Shown: positions 33,163 to 42,630 of the stretch, piece after piece
Numbering within the stretch: position 1 is the first letter of the stretch
Layout: each line of letters opens with the position of its first letter
Origin: VXYK01 sp965214565
GTDB lineage: Bacteria > Actinomycetota > Acidimicrobiia > Acidimicrobiales > Aldehydirespiratoraceae
Direction of reading: 5' to 3'
NCBI GenBank assembly: GCA_965214565.1
Contig: OZ243951.1
Location: 2,294,001 to 2,358,000, forward strand
Length of the DNA: 64,000 bases
Made by a program: the position numbers and the translations under genes
Notes under the pieces: generated by a model
Database searches by the model: none
What the model saw: only the letters and a program-made list of their open reading frames with translations
What the model was told of the DNA's origin: nothing

Positions 33163-33993
33163 ATGCCACTGTCGAGTTTAGAAGGCAGCGTTGCGGTCGT
33201 GACCGGCGCCGGGTCCGGGATCGGCCGAGCAATGGTGGAGCACTTCGCAGGTGTCGGGATGAGGGTCGTTGCCGCCGATATTGACGGCCCGTCGGCCGAA
33301 GCGACTGCCGAGAGCGCAGACGGAGAGGTGGTGGCGGCAGTGGTCGATGTCGCATCTGCAGACGAGGTTGAGTCTCTGGCCGACGACGTCTACCAGCGTT
33401 GGGGCGCGGTTCATCTGCTCTGCAACAACGCTGGCGTGTTTCAAGCGGGCCTGTGTTGGCAGCGCTCCGTGGACGACTGGGACTGGACCTTCGGGGTCAA
33501 CCTCTACGGGATCATCCACGGAATCAAGTCGTTCGTGCCCCGCATGCTGGCGGGAGGCGAACCGGGTCATGTCGTCAACACCTCGTCGGTGGCCGGTTTC
33601 GTGGCGGCACCGTTCACCGGTCCCTACAACGTGAGCAAGGTGGCTGCGTTCTCGATGACGGAATCGCTCGCCCACGACCTCGCCGCGGTGGGCGCCGCCG
33701 TTGGAGCGTCGGTGCTGTGCCCGAGCGCGATCCGCACTGCGATCGCCCGCACCGACAGGGTGCGGCCCGGTGGAGCGGCCAATGAGGGTGAGGACGCGGC
33801 GGGAATCCGCGAGTCACTGTTCGCGATGACCGAAACCGGAATGGACCCGTCGGAGGTGCCGCCGATCGTGCTGAAAGGAATCTTCGACGGGGATTTTCTG
33901 ATCGCCACCAAGCCGTCGTACCGTCAACAGATCGAGGCCCGATTCGAGGCACTTCTCGAAAAAGGACTGCCGCCGACCCCGGTCGTGGACTAG
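33163..33993 (+). CDS. SDR family oxidoreductase
   Basis: 276 residues from the ATG at 33163, 8 nt after an AGGAGA site; the frame is open into aceK but the upstream part is not SDR-like. Motifs are VVTGAGSGIGRAMVEHFA (TGxxxGIG), LCNNAGVFQ (NNAG), VNTSSVAGFVAAPFTGPYNVSKVA (serine, YxxxK). The C-terminal part is longer than in FabG (GMDPSEVPPIVLKGI), like sterol or fatty-acid SDRs. It probably forms a unit with the P450. Confidence 0.9.
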   Translation: MPLSSLEGSVAVVTGAGSGIGRAMVEHFAGVGMRVVAADIDGPSAEATAESADGEVVAAVVDVASADEVESLADDVYQRWGAVHLLCNNAGVFQAGLCWQRSVDDWDWTFGVNLYGIIHGIKSFVPRMLAGGEPGHVVNTSSVAGFVAAPFTGPYNVSKVAAFSMTESLAHDLAAVGAAVGASVLCPSAIRTAIARTDRVRPGGAANEGEDAAGIRESLFAMTETGMDPSEVPPIVLKGIFDGDFLIATKPSYRQQIEARFEALLEKGLPPTPVVD

Positions 33994-34031
33994 CTGTACA
34001 CCGCACCTACAAGACAGAGAAAGGAGTTCTG

Positions 34032-35249
34032 GTGCCGAACCATCCGATTCTGGAACATGTCGATCTGCTTGACGGCAACTGGTATGCGAGTCGGCCGCAC
34101 GACGACTGGACCTGGATGCGCAACAACGCACCGGTGTATTACGACCCCAACTCCGACGTCTGGGCGGTGGCGCGCTACGACGATGTCCTGACCGTCTCAC
34201 GCGACCCCGGGACCTACTCGTCGTACAAGGCACCCCGGCCCAAGGGAAACTCGCTGCCGATGATGATCTCGATGGACGACCCGGACCACCTCAACCGCCG
34301 CAAGCTCGTCAACAAGGGGTTCACACCCCGTCGGGTACGTGACAAGCTCGCCGAGATCGAGGTGCTTTGCGACATGATCATCGACCGGGTCTGCGAGAAG
34401 GGCGAAGCGGACTTCGTGTGGGACATCGCCGCGCCCCTGCCGCTGCTGCTGATCGGCGACATGCTCGGGTTCCCACGGGAGTCCTTCGACGATCTGCTCG
34501 AATGGTCTGACGACCTGATGCGCGGCACGACTGAGACCGATCCCGCCGCCTATGAGAGATCGAGGCTCGCCGGGGCCGCTTTCCGCGAGTTCCAGATGGG
34601 TGTGATCGCTGACCGCAGGGCCAACCCGGGAGGGGACGACCTCGTCAGCATCCTCTGTCATGCCGAGGTTGACGGCGAACAGCTCGACGACGAGTCAATC
34701 GTGCAGGAGTCGTTGCTGATCCTGATCGGCGGCGACGAGACGAGCCGCCATGTCATCACCGGAGGCATGCAGGCGCTGATGGAGTTCCCCGACGAGCGCC
34801 AGAGACTGCAGGAGGACCTCGACGGGCGAATTGAGACCGCTGTCGAGGAGATGCTTCGCTGGGTCACGCCGATCAAGAACATGGCCCGCACCACCATGAC
34901 CGAGATCGAACTCGGAGGCGAGACCATCCCCGAAGGCTCCGACGTCATCATGCTGTATCCGTCGGCCAACCGCGACGAAGCCCACTTCGTGGACCCGTTC
35001 CGATTCGACGTCGAGCGGGAGCCGAACCACCACCTGGCGTTCGGCTTCGGCACCCACTTCTGTCTCGGCGCATCTCTGGCCCGGCTCGAACTCAAGGAGA
35101 TGTTCACCAAGGTGCTGCGCCGCCTGCCCGACATCGAGATGGCAGTGCCGGCCGATCAGCTGCCGTGGCGCAACTCGAACTTCATCACCGGTGTTGAGGC
35201 GATGCCCGTGAAGTTCACGCCGACCGAACGACTCAGCCCGACACAATAA
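34032..35249 (+). CDS. Cytochrome P450
   Basis: 405 residues, GTG with AAAGGAG upstream. The I-helix motif is IGGDETSRHVITGG (about 233-246), the ExxR helix is EEMLRW (about 274), the PERF-like segment is DPFRFDVEREPNHHLAFGFGTHFCLGASLARLEL, with the heme cysteine in FGFGTHFCLG (about 339-348). The overall look (LVNKGFTPRRV, short length) resembles bacterial CYP families that hydroxylate sterols or fatty acids. It needs ferredoxin and reductase partners that are not encoded next to it. Confidence 0.95.
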   Translation: MPNHPILEHVDLLDGNWYASRPHDDWTWMRNNAPVYYDPNSDVWAVARYDDVLTVSRDPGTYSSYKAPRPKGNSLPMMISMDDPDHLNRRKLVNKGFTPRRVRDKLAEIEVLCDMIIDRVCEKGEADFVWDIAAPLPLLLIGDMLGFPRESFDDLLEWSDDLMRGTTETDPAAYERSRLAGAAFREFQMGVIADRRANPGGDDLVSILCHAEVDGEQLDDESIVQESLLILIGGDETSRHVITGGMQALMEFPDERQRLQEDLDGRIETAVEEMLRWVTPIKNMARTTMTEIELGGETIPEGSDVIMLYPSANRDEAHFVDPFRFDVEREPNHHLAFGFGTHFCLGASLARLELKEMFTKVLRRLPDIEMAVPADQLPWRNSNFITGVEAMPVKFTPTERLSPTQ

Positions 35250-35268
35250 GGCTGAGCCGCGGGGCTGA

Positions 35269-36534
35269 TCAGCGCTCGGCGAGTGGCACGTAGTCGCGCA
35301 TTTCGGGCCCGGTGTAGAGCTGGCGGGGTCGTGCGATGCGGGACTCCTGCTCCATCATCTCGTTCCAATGGGCCAACCATCCCGGTGTCCGCCCGATGGC
35401 GAACAGCACGGTGAACATCTCGGTGGGGAAGCCCATCGACTGGTAGATCAAGCCCGAATAGAAGTCGACGTTGGGGTAGAGCTTGCGGTCGATGAAGTAA
35501 GAGTCGTTGGTGGCGATCTCCTCGAGCTTGAGGGCGAGGTCCAGCCGGGGGTTCTTTCCGGTGACCTCGAACACGTCGTAGGCGGCCTGCTTGATGATCA
35601 TGGCCCGAGGATCGTAGTTCTTGTAGACCCGGTGGCCGAACCCCATCAATCGGCTCTCGCCCGACTTCACGGTCTCCATGAAAGCGTCGACGTTGCTGTA
35701 GTCGCCGATCTCGTCGAGCATGTTGAGAACGGCCTCATTGGCGCCTCCGTGGCGCGGACCGTAGAGGGCGGCGCAGGCCGCTGCCACTGAGGTGTAGGGG
35801 TCGGCGTGCGACGAGCCGACCACGCGGGCCGCGGTGGTCGAACAGTTCTGCTCATGGTCCGCATGCAGGATCAACAGGATCTCCATCGCCTTGCCGAGCA
35901 CCGGATGGATGTCGTACTCCCCCCCCATCCGATACATCATGTTCAAGAAGTTCTCCGGATATCCGAGCAGGTTGTCGGGGAACACGAACGGCTGACCCTG
36001 AGAATGACGGTAGGCCGCCGCGGCCAGCGTTGGCATCTTCGCGATCAGTCGGACGATCTGTTCCATGCGGATGCTCTCGTCCTCGACCTCCTTGGCCTCG
36101 GGATAGAAGGTCGAGAGGGCGGCCACCCCGGAGGTGAGCAGGCCCATCGGATGGGCGTCGTAGTGGTAGGCGTCGTAGATCCGGCGTCGGAAGTTCTCGT
36201 GCACGAAGGTGTGATGGGTGACCTCGTAGACCCATGCGTCGTGCTGGGCCTTCGTGGGAAGCTCGCCATGGATCAGCAGGTAGGCGACCTCGAGGAACGA
36301 GCTCTGCTCGGCCAGCTGCTCGATCGGGTAGCCCCGGTAGCGCAGGATGCCGTTGTCGCCGTCGAGCTCGGTGATGCCGCTTATCGCCGCTGCGGTCGTT
36401 GTCAGACCCGGATCACAGAACCACACCCCGGGCAGGAACCTGCGCCACTCGGCGGCGTCGACACCTCCGTTCTCGATCGGGAGCTCGATCGAAGACCCCG
36501 TGCGATTGTCGGTGATTGTGATGCTCTCAGGCAC
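35269..36534 (-). CDS. gltA: Citrate synthase
   Basis: 421 residues. The catalytic residues are in ILHADHEQNCST (histidine, about 238), LMGFGHRVYKNYDPRA (histidine, about 297) and LYPNVDFYSGLIYQSMGFPTEMFT (aspartate, about 355). The length and the N-terminal domain (RYRGYPIEQLAEQSSFLEVAYLL) fit the type-II hexameric enzyme. It condenses acetyl-CoA with oxaloacetate in the TCA and glyoxylate cycles. Aconitase lies 6 kb away and AceK 2 kb away. The gene converges on the P450 with 19 nt between the stops. Confidence 0.97.
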   Translation of the reverse strand: MPESITITDNRTGSSIELPIENGGVDAAEWRRFLPGVWFCDPGLTTTAAAISGITELDGDNGILRYRGYPIEQLAEQSSFLEVAYLLIHGELPTKAQHDAWVYEVTHHTFVHENFRRRIYDAYHYDAHPMGLLTSGVAALSTFYPEAKEVEDESIRMEQIVRLIAKMPTLAAAAYRHSQGQPFVFPDNLLGYPENFLNMMYRMGGEYDIHPVLGKAMEILLILHADHEQNCSTTAARVVGSSHADPYTSVAAACAALYGPRHGGANEAVLNMLDEIGDYSNVDAFMETVKSGESRLMGFGHRVYKNYDPRAMIIKQAAYDVFEVTGKNPRLDLALKLEEIATNDSYFIDRKLYPNVDFYSGLIYQSMGFPTEMFTVLFAIGRTPGWLAHWNEMMEQESRIARPRQLYTGPEMRDYVPLAER

Positions 36535-36661
36535 TCGTTTTCTCCTCGGAACGTCCCGATCCAGCGGCCGAAACTGACTCTGAATCTAGACCGCGACAGC
36601 CCTTGGGCGCACATTGAGACCACCATTGCGAACCGTTCGCCGCGTCTTCAACAGCGCTGTT

Positions 36662-38020
36662 TCACAATGGTGTGTTGTCGTGACGACGGCGGGGGAGACG
36701 CTCCCGCTTGCTCGCGAGCATGTCAAAAGCGGAGCAAACACGCTGACGGGTCTCGGCCGGGTCGATCACCGCATCGATCGTCCCCCGCTCGGCTGCGATG
36801 TAGGGGTTGAGCAGGCGCTGCTCGTAGGCCGACTCGAGCTCTGCGCGCTCGGAGGCACTGCTGTTCCGGTGCAGGATCTCAACCGCTCCCTTGGCCCCCA
36901 TCACCGCGATCTCAGCGGAGGGCCAGGCCAGAGCGATGTCGTTGCCCATGGTCTTGGAGTCCATGACGATGTATGCGCCACCGTAGGACTTGCGGGTGGT
37001 GACGTTGACCCGGCCGACGGTGGCTCGTGCGTACGCGAAGGCCAACTGCGCGCCGTAACGGATCATCCCCCGCCATTCGAGATCCTTGCCCGGATAGAAG
37101 CCCGAAGTGTCGACGAACGTCAGCAGCGGCAGGTTGAAGGCGTCACAGAAGGCGACGAAACGGGCGCCCTTGCGAGAAGCGGTGATGTCGAGGGTCCCGG
37201 CGATGCTCTGCGGCTGGTTCGCCACAACACCGATCGCCCGCCCACCCATCGAAGCGAACCCGGTGACCAGATTCGGCGCCCAGAGGGAATGCAGCTCGAC
37301 CAGGTCGCCGTCGTCGACGACGCAACGGACTATGTCGCGGCAGTCGTAGGAGCCGTTTACCGAGGAGGGGAGCACCTCATAGGCTTCGGGCGTCGAACGG
37401 GAAACCGGATCGGAGCTCGGTTGAATCGGCGGCGCAGCATCGGTGTGGTCTGGCAGGAACCTCAAGAAGTCGGCGACGATCGATTCGGCCTCGGCCACGT
37501 CTTCAGCGACGAACGACGCAACACCGGAGGTCCTCTCGTGGACGTCGGGTCCGCCGAGTTCAGCGCCGTCGACTCCGACACCGGTGAACTGCTTCACCAT
37601 CGCCGGTCCCGAAACGAAGGCATAGGAGTCGCTGACCATGACGACTATGTCCGCGAGCCCGAGCATCAGCGCGGGACCCGACACGGTGGGTCCGCTCACG
37701 ATGACGATCGTGGGAACCACGCCTGAACAACGCGTGAGCTCCAGCGCCGCACCTCCCCATCCGTCGAGGGCGGCGATGCCCTCGCGCAGGTTGGCCCCGC
37801 TCGACGCCAGCCGCATCAACAGCGGCAGGCGCTGCTCACGGCTGTAGCGGGCGGCTGCGGCGATCGAGTGCCCGTCGGTGGGGGATAGGGCTCCCGCGAG
37901 GTCCTCGCCCTGCGCGTCGACCTCGACGATGCGCCGACCGGCGAAGTTGACCGAGCGGGCACGCACGAATCCGTCGGCGCGGGCCCGAATGTCGACGACA
38001 CGGTCCGCTGGGTTGCTCAT
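36662..38020 (-). CDS. Acyl-CoA carboxyltransferase (carboxylase beta subunit)
   Basis: 452 residues, shorter than the usual 510-530. The C-terminal half carries the diagnostic blocks VNGSYDCRDIVRCVVDDGDLVELHSLWAPNLVTGFASMGGRAIGVVANQP and FCDAFNLPLLTFVDTSGFYPGKDLEWRGMIRYGAQLAFAYARATVGRVNVTTRKSYGGAYIVM, with the oxyanion GG loops. The N-terminal half keeps the crotonase-like core (SGPTVSGPALMLGLADIVVMV). It transfers a carboxyl group from biotin to an acyl-CoA; the biotin-carrying alpha subunit is not nearby. Its ATG overlaps the stop of the LysR gene (ATGA), so regulator and enzyme are coexpressed. Confidence 0.88.
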   Translation of the reverse strand: MSNPADRVVDIRARADGFVRARSVNFAGRRIVEVDAQGEDLAGALSPTDGHSIAAAARYSREQRLPLLMRLASSGANLREGIAALDGWGGAALELTRCSGVVPTIVIVSGPTVSGPALMLGLADIVVMVSDSYAFVSGPAMVKQFTGVGVDGAELGGPDVHERTSGVASFVAEDVAEAESIVADFLRFLPDHTDAAPPIQPSSDPVSRSTPEAYEVLPSSVNGSYDCRDIVRCVVDDGDLVELHSLWAPNLVTGFASMGGRAIGVVANQPQSIAGTLDITASRKGARFVAFCDAFNLPLLTFVDTSGFYPGKDLEWRGMIRYGAQLAFAYARATVGRVNVTTRKSYGGAYIVMDSKTMGNDIALAWPSAEIAVMGAKGAVEILHRNSSASERAELESAYEQRLLNPYIAAERGTIDAVIDPAETRQRVCSAFDMLASKRERLPRRRHDNTPL

Positions 38021-38958
38021 ACTATGTCGGCTCCCCGGCTCGACGCCGGTGTCAGCCCGGCCTGGTCAGCGCAGGTTTCGCCGACAACGGTCCGGATCAG
38101 TTCGGCCACCGCCCGGGTCGGGGCTGAGGGCGAGAAACGGCGTCGCACCGCCAGCCCGACCTCTCGTCTGGAGAAACCGTCGACCGGGACTCTTACGAAA
38201 TCACCCTGCAGCCAGTCCGGTGCGGCGCTCACTGGCACGAGAGCAGGTGCGAAACCCTGGAAGGCGAGCGACGAGAGGAGCCGCAGTCCGTCCACCTCGG
38301 CCCGGGTCGACAGTGTGATCCGTGCTTGGCGGGCGTCTGCCTCGATCTCGTCGCGGAAGGCAGTTCCGATGGGCGGGAGCAGGATCTCGTGTTCGGCCAG
38401 TTCGGCGATGTCGATCCGCTCGTATCGGGCCAAGGGGTGACCCATCGGCGCGACGACGATCCGGTCCTCGAGCAACAGCGGCTCGGTGTCGACGTCGGGA
38501 TCGACGATTGGGAGGTTGGCCACCGCGATGTCGAGACGGTCGTCGAGCAGTTGCGGTACCAGCGTGGTGGTGGTCGCTTCGATGATCTGAAGGTTGACGC
38601 GCGGGTGTTGTTGGGTCAAGGCGTCCAACAACGCCGGAACCAGCCAGCGGGCGGTGGTGCCGATCACTCCCGCGCGGACCGTGCCGCTCAGTTCGTCACG
38701 AAGGGCGACTAGGTCGTCCTCTATCGCCCGGAGCTCCGCGATCATCCGTCGGGCCCGACTGGCGACGACCGCCCCCTCAGTCGTCAGTTCGCTGCGCTCC
38801 CGGTCGATGAGCGTCGCTCCGACTTCACGTTCAAGCCGCGCAACATGGGTGGAGACGTTGGATTGAACCGTGTGCAGCGCGCGTGCGGCAGCCGAGAAGG
38901 AGTGATGTTCGGCGACGGCGAGGAGCGCGTGGAGCTGGCGGAGGTCCATCGCTGACAA
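38017..38958 (-). CDS. LysR-type transcriptional regulator
   Basis: 313 residues. The winged helix is MDLRQLHALLAVAEHHSFSAAARALHTVQSNVSTHVARLEREVGATLIDR (residues 4-55). The substrate-binding domain follows (about 92-295) with VRAGVIGTTARWLVPALLDAL and FAPALVPVSAAPDW. It overlaps the carboxyltransferase gene by 4 nt and faces the HAD/acyltransferase gene across 100 nt. It probably controls one or both units; the inducer is unknown. Confidence 0.9.
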   Translation of the reverse strand: MSAMDLRQLHALLAVAEHHSFSAAARALHTVQSNVSTHVARLEREVGATLIDRERSELTTEGAVVASRARRMIAELRAIEDDLVALRDELSGTVRAGVIGTTARWLVPALLDALTQQHPRVNLQIIEATTTTLVPQLLDDRLDIAVANLPIVDPDVDTEPLLLEDRIVVAPMGHPLARYERIDIAELAEHEILLPPIGTAFRDEIEADARQARITLSTRAEVDGLRLLSSLAFQGFAPALVPVSAAPDWLQGDFVRVPVDGFSRREVGLAVRRRFSPSAPTRAVAELIRTVVGETCADQAGLTPASSRGADIV

Positions 38959-39058
38959 TGATGCCAGATAATCGAGGCGACTGTCGCAACGATGGCAGGG
39001 GTTGGCGGTGCAACGGTCCGGCGACGATTGTCAGCTGTTCAGCGGCTACCCTTTCGCC

Positions 39059-40486
39059 GTGAGCGCAGCCGCTTTCTTCGACCTTGACCGCACTCTGCTG
39101 CCTCGGGCGTCGGGGCCTGCGTTGTCGCAGGCGCTGCGCGAGGTGGGAGTGCTGTCGGAGAGCCGGATCCCCGGTGAGGGGCTGCTGTTCGGCATCTTCG
39201 ACCTCATCGGAGAGACAAGGCCCTCCATGATGTTGGCTCGACAGGGTGTCCGGTTCTCTGAGGGCTGGGACGCGGAGCTTGTAGCCGAAGCCGGAGAGAT
39301 CGCCGCTTCGAGGCTTGTTGCCGAGGTGCTGCCCTACGCCCGCACCGAAATGGAAATGCATCGGAACCAGGGCCGGAAGCTCGTGATCGCCACCACCAGC
39401 CCGGATGACATGGTGCGCCCGTTGGCCGATGCGCTGGGTTTCGACGACATCGTCGCCACTCACTACGCCCGGACCGACGGCGTGTTCGTCGGTGAAGTCG
39501 ACGGCCACTACGTCTGGGGAAAGGGAAAGCTCGCCGCGGTCCAGGAGTGGGCCGAAGCAAACGGCGTGGACATGGCCGAAAGCTACGCCTATTCCGACAG
39601 CTACTACGATTTGCCGCTGCTTAAGGCGGTGGGACATCCGGTGGCGGTGAATCCCGACCCCAGACTGGTGGCTGCCGCTACGGCCCGGCGTTGGTCGGTG
39701 CGCCATTTCGACTCCCCCGAGGGTGTCCCCCAGTTCGCGGGCGTCGAGCCCCTGAAGGCTCTGATGATGCTGGCCCGCCCCGAGTTAGCGCCGTACGCCC
39801 GGTTCGACTTCGCCGGACTCGGCCACATCCCCGAGCAGGGACCTGCGATCATCGCCGCCAACCATCGCAGCTATTTCGATGTGTTCACGCTGGGGGTGGC
39901 TCTCGCCAAGCGGGGTCGGCTGGCCAGGTTCGTGTCGAAACGCGAGATGTTCGACGCACCGGTGGTTGGTGCGATGGTCAGTGCTTTCGGAGCGATACCC
40001 GTCGACCGCGGCAGCGGTTCGGACGCCCCCCTCGCCGCCGCGGCCAAAGCACTCGAGGCCGGTGAGGTGGTTGTGATCCTGCCGCAGGGGACCATCCCTC
40101 GGGGTCGGGCGTTCTTCGATCCGCGGATGGTGGGCCGATCAGGTGTCGCCCGCCTGCAGAAGATGAGCGGCGCGCCGATCGTGCCGGTCTCGCTGTGGGG
40201 CACCGAGAATGTGTGGCCGCGCTCGGCACGCATGCCCAACATGCTCAACGTGGTGCGCCCGCCGACAGTCCGTGTGCGTGTCGGAGAGGCGCTTTGGCTG
40301 CCCGACGGGATCAGTCCAGCCGACGGAGTCGAGTTGGTGATGTCGTCGATCTTCGACCTGCATCCACCGGAGGGCAAGGTCGCCCACGAGCCCACGCCGG
40401 AGGAACTGGCCCGCACGTTCCCGCCAGGTCACGACCAGACCACGCCGGGTGAACCCGAGGGTACTGAACAGAGGGCCGAGTCATGA
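39059..40486 (+). CDS. HAD-IB phosphatase / PlsC acyltransferase fusion
   Basis: 475 residues from the GTG at 39059, with TACCCT 6 nt upstream (leaderless pattern); a GTG-type start at 39002 would add unconserved residues. The HAD-IB part has AAFFDLDRTLLP (DxDxT, residue 7), VIATTSPDDM, and AYSDSYYDLPLLKAVGHPVAVNPDPRLV. From about residue 240 a PlsC domain follows with IIAANHRSYFDVF (HxxxxD), PVDRGSGSD and VILPQGTIPRGRAFF. The combination is known in actinobacteria and is thought to make or remodel phospholipid by phosphatase plus acyl transfer. The following gene overlaps by 4 nt. Confidence 0.9.
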   Translation: MSAAAFFDLDRTLLPRASGPALSQALREVGVLSESRIPGEGLLFGIFDLIGETRPSMMLARQGVRFSEGWDAELVAEAGEIAASRLVAEVLPYARTEMEMHRNQGRKLVIATTSPDDMVRPLADALGFDDIVATHYARTDGVFVGEVDGHYVWGKGKLAAVQEWAEANGVDMAESYAYSDSYYDLPLLKAVGHPVAVNPDPRLVAAATARRWSVRHFDSPEGVPQFAGVEPLKALMMLARPELAPYARFDFAGLGHIPEQGPAIIAANHRSYFDVFTLGVALAKRGRLARFVSKREMFDAPVVGAMVSAFGAIPVDRGSGSDAPLAAAAKALEAGEVVVILPQGTIPRGRAFFDPRMVGRSGVARLQKMSGAPIVPVSLWGTENVWPRSARMPNMLNVVRPPTVRVRVGEALWLPDGISPADGVELVMSSIFDLHPPEGKVAHEPTPEELARTFPPGHDQTTPGEPEGTEQRAES

Positions 40487-42105
40487 CCGATACCGTCGGC
40501 GTGCACATCAGCGAGACGCAGATCACCGCGGTCCGCTTCGATTCATCCTCCACGGAGCCGCCGCGTGTTATCGTGCTCGGCGATTCCGGCGTCGCCGCGG
40601 CCGCTGTCGTCGCTCAGGGCGAGGGCGCTTCGGTACTGGTCGGAGACGAGGCCGCGCTGGTCACAGAGGGGCCCCGCGTCTCGAACCCCCTGCAGAGGGC
40701 CGCCACCGGCAGGGTCGGCGCGCTGGCCGCGGTGTTGAGTTTCGTGATCCGTCGCGCCACGGCGGTCGACGGAAAGACCCCGGAGCGTCTGGCGGTAATA
40801 ATCGACGACGACTGGCAGCGCGCGGCACGTGACCGAATCGTGCAGGCGGGCGTCGCGTCGGGGATGGCCGACACGGTCGTCGTGCCGCACGCCGTAGCCT
40901 CCGCGCAGCCCACCCCCGTTACCGGCGCGGCCGCTCTGGCTGCAGGAGCGGCGCGAGTCGGGAGCCTTTCCTCAGCGCAATTCGTGACCCGCGAGGACCT
41001 CGGCCAACCGATCACCTCGAAGACGCCTGTCGTGCCTGTCCCTGATGTGCCGCGGCCCGAGTCAGTGTCGGTGTTCGACGACGAGTCCCTCGTCGACCCC
41101 GCTCGGCCTAGTCCCGGACAGTTGTCGTCGGCGGATCCCGGAGAGTTCAGAGCGACACGGGCCATGGGACCGGTCGGTGGGCCCTCCGCGTCCGCCGGCT
41201 CGGAGATGCCACCGCGTACCGGACTCTCACAGGCCACGATCACGCTGGCACTGGTCCTGCTCGTCGGGGTCGTCGGAGGACTGTTGATCTTCTTTGTCGG
41301 TGACGACTCGGGGAACGTTCAGACGACACCCGACACGGTCCCCGAGGACACGACGCCCGTCGAAACCGAGCCTCCCACGACCGTAGTGGCGACCACTGAG
41401 CCGCCTGTCACGTCGACGACCAGTGCACCGGAGACCACGCAGGCGCCCGGAGTCACCTCGACGACCACCTCCACGACGACGTCGACCACAACGACCATCG
41501 CCCCGGTCGGCGTTGGCACTCCGGGCCCGGTCACTCTCGTCGAGACCGGGCTGCAGTTCGACACGGGCCGCGTTGTGCGGTTCGGCCAGCCGATGTCGGA
41601 GGTGATCGACGCAGTCGGGTCGATCCTGGGTGCTCCCGACAGCGCTACGAACTTCCAGAGCAGCGACGCTTGTGTGGAGAACTCCCGAACTGTGCGCTGG
41701 GGTCAGTTGGAACTGGTGTTCCTGCAGGACCCGCCGGTTGCGGTTCCCACCGGTCCAGACACGCAGATTCCTACCGACGGCGACGCCGAGGGGGGAGACG
41801 GCACGGAGTTCATCCCCGCGTCCACGGGAACCTTCGGACAGTGGTACGCCTCGGGCCACACCAGCCCAACCGGGTTGGTCACCAGGGACGGTCTCGGTGT
41901 CTCTGCAACAGTCGGGTTCCTCGAAGTCACCTACGGCGCCTCGTTCGAAGTGGTCCAACCCATTGAGGAGGAAGGGCTCGGTGTGTTCTCAATCTCGAAC
42001 CCTGCGTCCGGCGGCGTGATCAACGGAACGACCTCGGACGTGACCCCCGAAGGCCGAGTGCTCAACCTCTGGGCCGGCGACACCTGCCAGCGGACCTTCA
42101 CCTGA
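40483..42105 (+). CDS. Single-pass membrane protein with actin/Hsp70-like N-terminus
   Basis: 540 residues, ATG overlapping the preceding stop (ATGA). The first 160 residues resemble the start of an Hsp70/actin fold (VGVHISETQITAVRFD, VLVGDEAALVTEGPRVSN, LAVIIDDDWQRAARDRIVQAGVASGM) but lack the second half and the nucleotide loops. A proline-rich linker leads to one membrane helix (ITLALVLLVGVVGGLLIFFVG, about 248-268). A threonine/proline stretch follows (about 280-345), then an outer domain of about 190 residues with two cysteines (DACVENSRTV and GDTCQRTF) that may pair. The function is unknown; a sensor or envelope role coupled to the lipid enzyme is possible. Confidence 0.75.
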   Translation: MTDTVGVHISETQITAVRFDSSSTEPPRVIVLGDSGVAAAAVVAQGEGASVLVGDEAALVTEGPRVSNPLQRAATGRVGALAAVLSFVIRRATAVDGKTPERLAVIIDDDWQRAARDRIVQAGVASGMADTVVVPHAVASAQPTPVTGAAALAAGAARVGSLSSAQFVTREDLGQPITSKTPVVPVPDVPRPESVSVFDDESLVDPARPSPGQLSSADPGEFRATRAMGPVGGPSASAGSEMPPRTGLSQATITLALVLLVGVVGGLLIFFVGDDSGNVQTTPDTVPEDTTPVETEPPTTVVATTEPPVTSTTSAPETTQAPGVTSTTTSTTTSTTTTIAPVGVGTPGPVTLVETGLQFDTGRVVRFGQPMSEVIDAVGSILGAPDSATNFQSSDACVENSRTVRWGQLELVFLQDPPVAVPTGPDTQIPTDGDAEGGDGTEFIPASTGTFGQWYASGHTSPTGLVTRDGLGVSATVGFLEVTYGASFEVVQPIEEEGLGVFSISNPASGGVINGTTSDVTPEGRVLNLWAGDTCQRTFT

Positions 42106-42630
42106 TCCGATGGCTCTGCGCTGAGCGAACCCTCGTTGAACGTCTTTCGTTCGCCAAGTCAAACACCAGGAAGTGCCTGCTGTTGGATCCAATATTATGA
42201 ATCTTATTCTCCAACCGCATAAGAACCATAAGGGCTCTTCGCGTTTCAGGGTGGAGCGAGGGTGTCGAGTCCGGCAACGACGGTCCGCAACGACTCGGTG
42301 GCCGGGACCGCGGATCAACTCGCTCTTGTAGGGCGCGTTCACGGCCAGGGCTAGTATTTCGGGCAATATGCCCGCCACAAGTCCCAGGATTTGACGTATT
42401 CCGCGTTCACGCAGCAAGTTTCGAAAAGCGCGGCAGGCGACCGAGGACTCTAAAGCCATCATCTACCAGGCACGACACCTAAGCCGGTGAGTCAGCGACA
42501 ATCTGAAAGGTATTTCTGGCAAACGCTGAAAGCGGCGGGTTGCGGTCGTTGTGTGTGTCACCCAAAAGCGTGAACTGGCTGACCGTCAGCCGCCTACCGC
42601 GATGTGTCGCCCGTGACGGGATGCGAGGGG
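42106..42630. other. 525-nt gap with no gene recognised
   Basis: An AT-rich pocket (42195-42230, with AATATTATGAATCTTATTC) contrasts with the GC-rich surroundings. A reverse frame of about 140 codons crosses from the preceding gene but has no recognisable domain or start signal. It separates convergent units (40483 on plus, aconitase on minus). I see no terminator with a T tract. Confidence 0.6.

Noticed and set aside
36622..36672. Inverted repeat CACCATTG / CAATGGTG with inner AACAGCGCTGTT between citrate synthase and the carboxyltransferase
   Set aside because: The long loop and overlap with the 3' end of the carboxyltransferase make a stable terminator or operator doubtful; the call could not be supported.
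36614..37726. Forward open frame of 370 codons over the carboxyltransferase
   Set aside because: It is antisense to conserved carboxyltransferase motifs and has no family resemblance.
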